Part shown: one piece after another, positions 60,083-64,000 of the stretch
Layout: each line of letters begins with the position of its first letter
How positions within the stretch are numbered: the stretch's first letter is position 1
Notes under the pieces: model-generated
Database searches by the model: none
Told to the model about the DNA's origin: nothing
The model's input: only the letters and a program-made list of their open reading frames with translations
Assembly (NCBI GenBank): GCA_964396265.1
Contig: CAYNEM010000014.1
Coordinates: 7,599-71,598 of the forward strand
From: EA-27 sp964396265
GTDB lineage: Archaea > Thermoplasmatota > Thermoplasmata > RBG-16-68-12 > EA-27
DNA length: 64,000 bases
Direction: 5' to 3'
Translations under genes and position numbers: made by a program

Positions 60083-60640
60083 ATGGCGCGAATCAAGACG
60101 AAGGACGTGCGGGAAGCCGAGGGTCCGCTGAAGGAGGTGTACGAGGAGGTCGCGAAGAAGCGCGGCAGCGTCGCGAACGTGTTCCAGGCGGAAAGCCTGA
60201 ACCCCTTCGTGATGCGGTCTCACCTCGACCTCTACATGAAGATCATGTACGGGAAGTCCGGCCTCTCGCGTCGGGAGCGAGAGATGATCGCGGTGATCGT
60301 GTCGAGCACGAACGGGTGCACGTACTGCACGACGCATCACTCGGAGGCGCTGGCCTCGCAACTCAAGGACAACGCGGCCGTCGAAGCGATCCGACGCGAC
60401 TACCTCACCGCTCCGATCACCCCGAAGGAGCGCGTCATGCTTGGGTACGCGGTGAAGCTCACGAGGATCCCGAACGGCGTCACGGATGCGGACGTCCAGA
60501 AACTCCGCGACGCTGGGCTCGCGGAGGGGGACATCCTCGACGCGACGTTCACGGCGGCGTACTTCAATTTCGTGAACCGACTCGTGCTCGGCCTCGGTGT
60601 CGAACTTGAGGGGGACGCGGAGCGGGTTTACAAGTACTAG
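60083..60640 (+). CDS. AhpD/carboxymuconolactone decarboxylase-like peroxidase-related protein
   Basis: 185 residues. The helical CMD fold carries the active motif STNGCTYCTTHHSEAL, with the Cys-x-x-Cys-His pattern of alkylhydroperoxidase AhpD. It belongs to the peroxidase-related group of about 180-190 residues. Likely role in peroxide detoxification using thiols, but the reductant is unknown. It follows the SRPBCC gene after 35 bp and may be co-transcribed. Confidence 0.85.
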   Translation: MARIKTKDVREAEGPLKEVYEEVAKKRGSVANVFQAESLNPFVMRSHLDLYMKIMYGKSGLSRREREMIAVIVSSTNGCTYCTTHHSEALASQLKDNAAVEAIRRDYLTAPITPKERVMLGYAVKLTRIPNGVTDADVQKLRDAGLAEGDILDATFTAAYFNFVNRLVLGLGVELEGDAERVYKY

Positions 60641-60651
60641 CCACAGCCCGA

Positions 60652-61227
60652 CTAACCGGAAGCGTCGTATGCTCGCCGGATCCACGCGACGAGTTCCTTG
60701 TCGACCTCGCTCTTACTGACGAGGTAGACCTTGTATTGGCACATCCCGCCGGGGGGCAACGAAACGAGGCGGGGTGTGGCCTTCACGTCCTTCATGTTGA
60801 GGCCCACCTCAAGCCGCGACTTCGTTCCCGGACCGACCATGGCGAATTGCTTCTTGCGTCGGAGGCTCACGTAACCCTTCTTGGGAACCGTCTCAAAGGG
60901 GCCGAACGCGCGGATTGCCATCATCACGGCGTCGTGAACCGGCCGGAGAGCGGCCTTGTTCCCCGAGTATGTCTCGGCGGCGATGTCCCCGATCGAGGCC
61001 GAGCTAGCTTTGGCGGCGCTTTGACCGTCGGAGCTGAGGGCGAAATGGACGAGGCTGTTCGCATCGCCGTACCCGAGGCCGTACTTCCCCATGATCATCG
61101 TCCGGATCTCGCCGTGCTTCGAGAGACCGCTGGCGGCGATTGTGGATCGAAATTCCGCGAGGGACTTCCCGGTCTTCGCCTCGATGTTCCGGAGCTGCGT
61201 GTCGCGGGCCTGGTCCAAGCTGCCCAT
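60652..61227 (-). CDS. DUF4287 and DUF5655 domain protein
   Basis: 191 residues. N-terminal DUF4287 (GKSLAEFRSTIAASGLSKHG, IMGKYGLGYGDANSLVHF) and C-terminal DUF5655 (FGPFETVPKKGYVSLRRKKQ). Both are small domains common in soil bacteria, with unknown function. The gene begins 5 nt after the stop of the DUF6855-like gene, so they form an operon. Confidence 0.85.
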   Translation of the reverse strand: MGSLDQARDTQLRNIEAKTGKSLAEFRSTIAASGLSKHGEIRTMIMGKYGLGYGDANSLVHFALSSDGQSAAKASSASIGDIAAETYSGNKAALRPVHDAVMMAIRAFGPFETVPKKGYVSLRRKKQFAMVGPGTKSRLEVGLNMKDVKATPRLVSLPPGGMCQYKVYLVSKSEVDKELVAWIRRAYDASG

Positions 61228-61232
61228 CGGGT

Positions 61233-61652
61233 TCACCGCGCGCGCATGCGGTTGTTCTTCGGGTTGTGCTCGACTTCCGCGAGCCCGAGTGCTTCCATCA
61301 CCGGCGGCACGTAGTTCCCGAAGCGGCCGCGGAGCCCCTTCTTCAGGCCGTACCAGCCCTTGACGGGGTTCTTCGGCGAACGCGCCCACGACTCGACGGT
61401 TCCCTCCGCCGCGGGCTTCTGCTCGTCCGCGTTCCCCAGCGCCATCCAATCCCCGTGCGCCTTCAGCATCGTCTGCAGGTCCGTCAGACATCGCAGCTGG
61501 TAGCGAACTTCGGTCGACCCGACCTGACACACCAACGCGGGCGGATTCGACGCCTCGTCGCGGAAGGCCTGGTACTCCGATCCCCCGCTCGGCGTCTTCA
61601 CGACCCACGGCTCCTCCCTCGTGCCCGCGCCCTTGACGTTCGCTCTTGCCAT
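61233..61652 (-). CDS. DUF6855-like protein
   Basis: 139 residues. The pattern TREEPWVVKTPSGGSEYQAF, then TVESWARSPKNPVKGWYGLK and GLRGRFGNYVPPVMEALGLA, and the ending EHNPKNNRMRAR match, from memory, the DUF6855 family. Unknown function. A reverse TATA-like CCTATCC lies about 24-30 nt before the ATG. The longer open frame upstream carries no conserved sequence. Confidence 0.7.
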   Translation of the reverse strand: MARANVKGAGTREEPWVVKTPSGGSEYQAFRDEASNPPALVCQVGSTEVRYQLRCLTDLQTMLKAHGDWMALGNADEQKPAAEGTVESWARSPKNPVKGWYGLKKGLRGRFGNYVPPVMEALGLAEVEHNPKNNRMRAR

Positions 61653-61752
61653 CCTCTGCCTCCCCGGAATGAAGGATAGGGGAAGCAGCCGCGGGAATAT
61701 CAAGATACCGTCCGAGGCGTCCGCGTCACAGCCCAACCCGTCCGGAACCCTT

Positions 61753-62118
61753 TCAGGCCTTTCGCCGCGACTTGGGCTTCTTGGCCCCCTTCTTCGGCAG
61801 GGACGACGCGTACGCCACTCCGCGCGCGACCCAATCCCGCAGAGCCGCCTCGCTCCGGTAGCCAGGAGGCACCACGAGCAACCATCCGTCCATGCCCCCG
61901 CGGCCGCTCAGGTTGAACGGCTTCGCCCCGGGCTCGCGGAGCAGAGCGTTCGTCTGGGATGGCTCCACCCGAACGATGAGATCGTCTCGGTAGACGCCGA
62001 CGCGCATGTTGCCCTCGAGGAGGAAGGCGATGCCGCCGAACATCTCCTTCTCCCTGAGGCCCGAGCGACCGGCGAGCACGCCGCGGACGCGATCAGCCTG
62101 TGGCCTCGAATAGGTCAA
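61753..62118 (-). CDS. TfoX N-terminal domain protein
   Basis: 121 residues from a TTG at LTYSRPQADRVRGVLA, where TfoX-N proteins normally begin. Core: KEMFGGIAFLLEGNMRVGVY, then FNLSGRGGMDGWLLVVPPG and WVARGVAYASSLPKK. The stand-alone domain occurs in many soil bacteria and archaea; a role in competence is known only for the full TfoX/Sxy. The basic tail KKGAKKPKSRRKA follows. Open sequence continues upstream but is not conserved. Confidence 0.8.
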   Translation of the reverse strand: MTYSRPQADRVRGVLAGRSGLREKEMFGGIAFLLEGNMRVGVYRDDLIVRVEPSQTNALLREPGAKPFNLSGRGGMDGWLLVVPPGYRSEAALRDWVARGVAYASSLPKKGAKKPKSRRKA

Positions 62119-62188
62119 CGGAATCGGCAGGAAGCGCGGGTTCAAGAAGCTTGGCGCCCGGGGAAATGTACCTGCCTTGCTGGCGATC

Positions 62189-63076
62189 CTACGAGGCGTG
62201 GGTTTCGTCGAGCGTTTGCGTGTGGCGGTCGGGTTCCGTATGAACGACGACCTCGGCGACGTTCGGCACGCGGTTCCTGATCGCTTGCTCCACGGCATGG
62301 GCCGCCGCGTGGGCGGCTTCCAGGGTCATTTGCGGAGAGAGGTGGATCACAAGGTCCACGAGAATCTGTTGGCCGGATTGTCGGCTTCGCACGCTGTGAA
62401 CCTCCTCCACGCCGGAGACGCCCTCGGCGGCCTCGCGCAGCTCGCGATGAAGATCGTCTGCGGGCGCAGCGTCGACGAGGACGCGCAGATTCTTCCGTCC
62501 CAGGAAGTACGCCGCCACGAGGAAGGTGACCGCGATCGCCACCGCCCCGACGAGGTCCATGACCGGGTACCCCGCGTACGCCGCCCCGACGCCGACGATG
62601 ACCCCGACCTTACCGAGGGCGTCCGTCCCGAAGTGGTACGAGTCGGCCTCGAGCGCGGAGCTTCGAAGCGCCTTCCCCCGACGGGCGATGTACAGGAACA
62701 GAAGGACGTCCACGGCGATCGTCCCAAGGATGACCGCGAGGACGAGCGGTGTGACCCCGACCCGGAACCCCGAAAGATAGCGACGGATCGCTTCCTGGAT
62801 GATCGCGACGCCGATGATCGCGATCAGGACGAACTGGATGAGGGCCGCCGCGTTCTCGTAGCGGCCGTATCCGTACGCATGGCGGCGGTCCGCGGCCCGC
62901 AGGGCCATCCGGATGCCCGCGAGGGCGATGAGGGATCCCACGAGGTCCACGCCGGAGTGGAACGCGTCCGCGAGCACGGACAGGCTGCCCGTGAGCCATG
63001 CGAGGGCCAGCTCGACGGAGACGAGGGACCCATTCGCCGAAATCGAGAGGGCTGCCACCCGCACCTTCGGATGCAC
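62189..63076 (-). CDS. Cation diffusion facilitator (CDF) family metal exporter
   Basis: 295 residues from a GTG. Six membrane helices with metal sites in helices 2 and 5 (LADAFHSGVDLVGSL and EADSYHFGTDALGKVG), then a cytoplasmic ferredoxin-like domain (HSVRSRQSGQQILVDLVIHL) and a His-rich end (DRHTQTLDETHAS). CDF proteins export Zn2+, Fe2+, Mn2+ or Co2+ against H+. His/Asp in both sites suggests Zn2+ or Fe2+. A reverse TATA-like TTCATACGG lies about 24-31 nt before the start. Confidence 0.9.
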   Translation of the reverse strand: MHPKVRVAALSISANGSLVSVELALAWLTGSLSVLADAFHSGVDLVGSLIALAGIRMALRAADRRHAYGYGRYENAAALIQFVLIAIIGVAIIQEAIRRYLSGFRVGVTPLVLAVILGTIAVDVLLFLYIARRGKALRSSALEADSYHFGTDALGKVGVIVGVGAAYAGYPVMDLVGAVAIAVTFLVAAYFLGRKNLRVLVDAAPADDLHRELREAAEGVSGVEEVHSVRSRQSGQQILVDLVIHLSPQMTLEAAHAAAHAVEQAIRNRVPNVAEVVVHTEPDRHTQTLDETHAS

Positions 63077-63143
63077 ACGGTCTGGATTCCGTCCTCCGTA
63101 TGAACCTTTCCCAGCGGCCTATCGGATCCCGAGGACGCAGTAC

Positions 63144-63246
63144 GACGACGGTCAAGCCGGAGACGTTGACGACGGTCAGGTTGGCGACGCCGACGACGGT
63201 CAAGCCGGAGATGCCGACGACGGACAAGCTGGCGACGCCGACGACG
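63144..63246. repeat. 24-bp tandem repeat, four units plus partial
   Basis: Units start at 63144, 63168, 63192 and 63216 and begin GACGACGGTCAAGCCGGAGA with small changes; a fifth starts at 63240 and breaks off. The period is a multiple of three: forward it reads as the octad DDGQAGDA, and reverse as a hydrophobic octad like TVVGVASL. No convincing gene uses either frame. It lies 68 bp upstream of the CDF start in the 272-bp spacer 63077-63348, which otherwise holds only the CDF promoter. Confidence 0.8.
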
Positions 63247-63348
63247 GCGAGCAACCGTGAAACCAGACACGGTGCATCGACCTTAATCCGGCGGCTTTCG
63301 GGTCGCCGGTCTTTCCTTTTTTTCCTTTCCTGGACGACCGGGAGTGAC

Positions 63349-63651
63349 TCATCGACGACGGACCTCCCTTCGCATCACCACCTTACTTGTACCGAGAGGA
63401 CCGACCGGACGGAATCCCACGCTCGCGAACATTGATTCAGTTCCACTCCACAAGAATGAACCCGAGGCAGGTTTCCCTCGGGTGACGATTGGATAACTGT
63501 CGACCGTCCCGCCCTCCTCGGCGGCGATGAAGCGAAGTGCTCCCTTCAGCGCGGCGTTCGCGATCCCCTCCCTCCTCCGGTCACGGTCGACGAAGAAGCA
63601 CGTAATCCTCCAGTCGGGCGGAGCCACACCCAACTTCCCGTACCCTCTCAT
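63349..63651 (-). pseudogene. 5'-truncated GNAT acetyltransferase
   Basis: 100 residues remain. WRITCFFVDRDRRREGIANA is the acetyl-CoA loop of a well-known GNAT group, and SGTESMFASVGFRPVG is its C-terminal block. Family members are roughly twice as long. Homology continues upstream of the ATG (WPPAELPGRMRGYGK) until an in-frame TAG at 63694-63696, and no N-terminal domain lies beyond it. The gene seems to have lost its 5' half by deletion. Confidence 0.6.
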
Positions 63652-63721
63652 TCGGCCCGGGAGCTCGGCGGGGGGCCATGTCCCGCCCTCTGCCTACGGC
63701 GGGGGCCAGTGGACACGGTCC

Positions 63722-64000
63722 TCAGCTCACCGCTTTCTTCACGAGCGCGCCGATCTTTGCCTCTTCGGCGGCGGTCAACTCCTTCAGCGCGAAGGAGGTC
63801 GGCCACATGGCGCCTTCGTCGAGGTTCGCCTCGTCGCTGAAGCCGAACGTCGCGTACCTCGTCTTGAACTTCTGCGCGCTTTGGAAGAAGCAGACGACCT
63901 TGCCGTCCTTGGCATACGCGGGCATCCCGTACCAGGTTTTCGGCGAGAGGGCTGGCGCGCTGGCTTTGATGATCGCATGGAGCCGCTTGGCCATGGCGCG
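63722..64000 (-). CDS. DUF1801 family protein (partial at window edge)
   Basis: The frame is open to the right edge, with Arg-Ala before the internal Met at 63994. Sequence such as MAKRLHAIIKASAPALSPKT, TWYGMPAYAKDGKVVCFFQS and SFALKELTAAEEAKIGALVK matches the DUF1801/YdhG-like family, whose proteins begin about 50 or more residues earlier, so the N-terminus lies outside. Family members are small soluble proteins, some tied to iron handling, mostly of unknown role. Confidence 0.8.
   Translation of the reverse strand, partial: RAMAKRLHAIIKASAPALSPKTWYGMPAYAKDGKVVCFFQSAQKFKTRYATFGFSDEANLDEGAMWPTSFALKELTAAEEAKIGALVKKAVS

Noticed and set aside
63139..63260. Repeat considered as a CRISPR array
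   Set aside because: Units are directly adjacent with no unique spacers, and no cas genes are present.

Overview
The window looks like chromosomal DNA from a high-GC archaeon, most likely an uncultivated Thermoplasmata-type euryarchaeote. The archaeal markers are the GatD/GatE amidotransferase pair, a three-OB-fold RPA with a zinc finger next to its COG3390 partner, a PriS-like primase protein, a Thi4 thiazole synthase, KaiC/RAD55-type ATPases, a TrmB-type regulator and AlaX. Many genes have a TATA-like box about 25-33 nt before an ATG, GTG or TTG start and no Shine-Dalgarno site, which fits leaderless transcription. The genus is not resolved. I saw no rRNA, tRNA, CRISPR array, insertion sequence or replication origin. 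Genes are dense and several convergent pairs abut or overlap.

Layout. 1-7.0 kb: extracytoplasmic redox and surface proteins (partial TlpA-CcdA fusion, CARDB-like protein, Omp28/thioredoxin surface protein, exported thioredoxin), with Ogt and a PriS-like protein. 7.0-11.9 kb: Cys/Met PLP enzyme, FTR1 iron permease divergent from a DtxR regulator with two perfect palindromes between them, LarE divergent from threonine synthase. 11.9-20 kb: a 1129-residue membrane protein with Ig-like ectodomains outside and two winged helices inside, divergent from a Ca2+/cation antiporter; Thi4; double-GNAT protein; acyl-CoA dehydrogenase. 20-28.6 kb: AlaX, MFS exporter, gatD, a frameshifted GGCT pseudogene, a second double-GNAT protein, gatE. 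28.6-36.4 kb: two HExxH proteins, a 30-residue Cys-rich peptide divergent from a TrmB regulator, a BNR/PKD surface protein, a zinc-ribbon methyltransferase and a Ras-like GTPase.

36.4-48 kb: RPA operon, SirB1-type protein, an overlapping pair of RecA-fold ATPases (one with a broken Walker A), a membrane-anchored phage-tail-tube-like protein, purC with a short upstream ORF, ilvE, sucCD and a zinc-ribbon membrane protein. 48-60.6 kb: two type IA topoisomerases flanking a RidA gene, B3/B4 protein, FAD oxidoreductase, DUF1326, MBL hydrolase, GT2 glycosyltransferase, VIT1-like transporter, double SRPBCC protein and AhpD-like protein. 60.6-64 kb: an accessory-looking stretch of small widespread families (DUF4287/DUF5655, DUF6855, TfoX-N, CDF, truncated GNAT, DUF1801) plus a 24-bp tandem repeat.

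Best candidates for new biology: the membrane-anchored tail-tube-like protein, the transmembrane winged-helix receptor, the Cys-rich peptide, and the heptamer CCGCCAA/TTGGCGG, seen about 65 times in all contexts and keeping the otherwise less-favoured Leu codon TTG.
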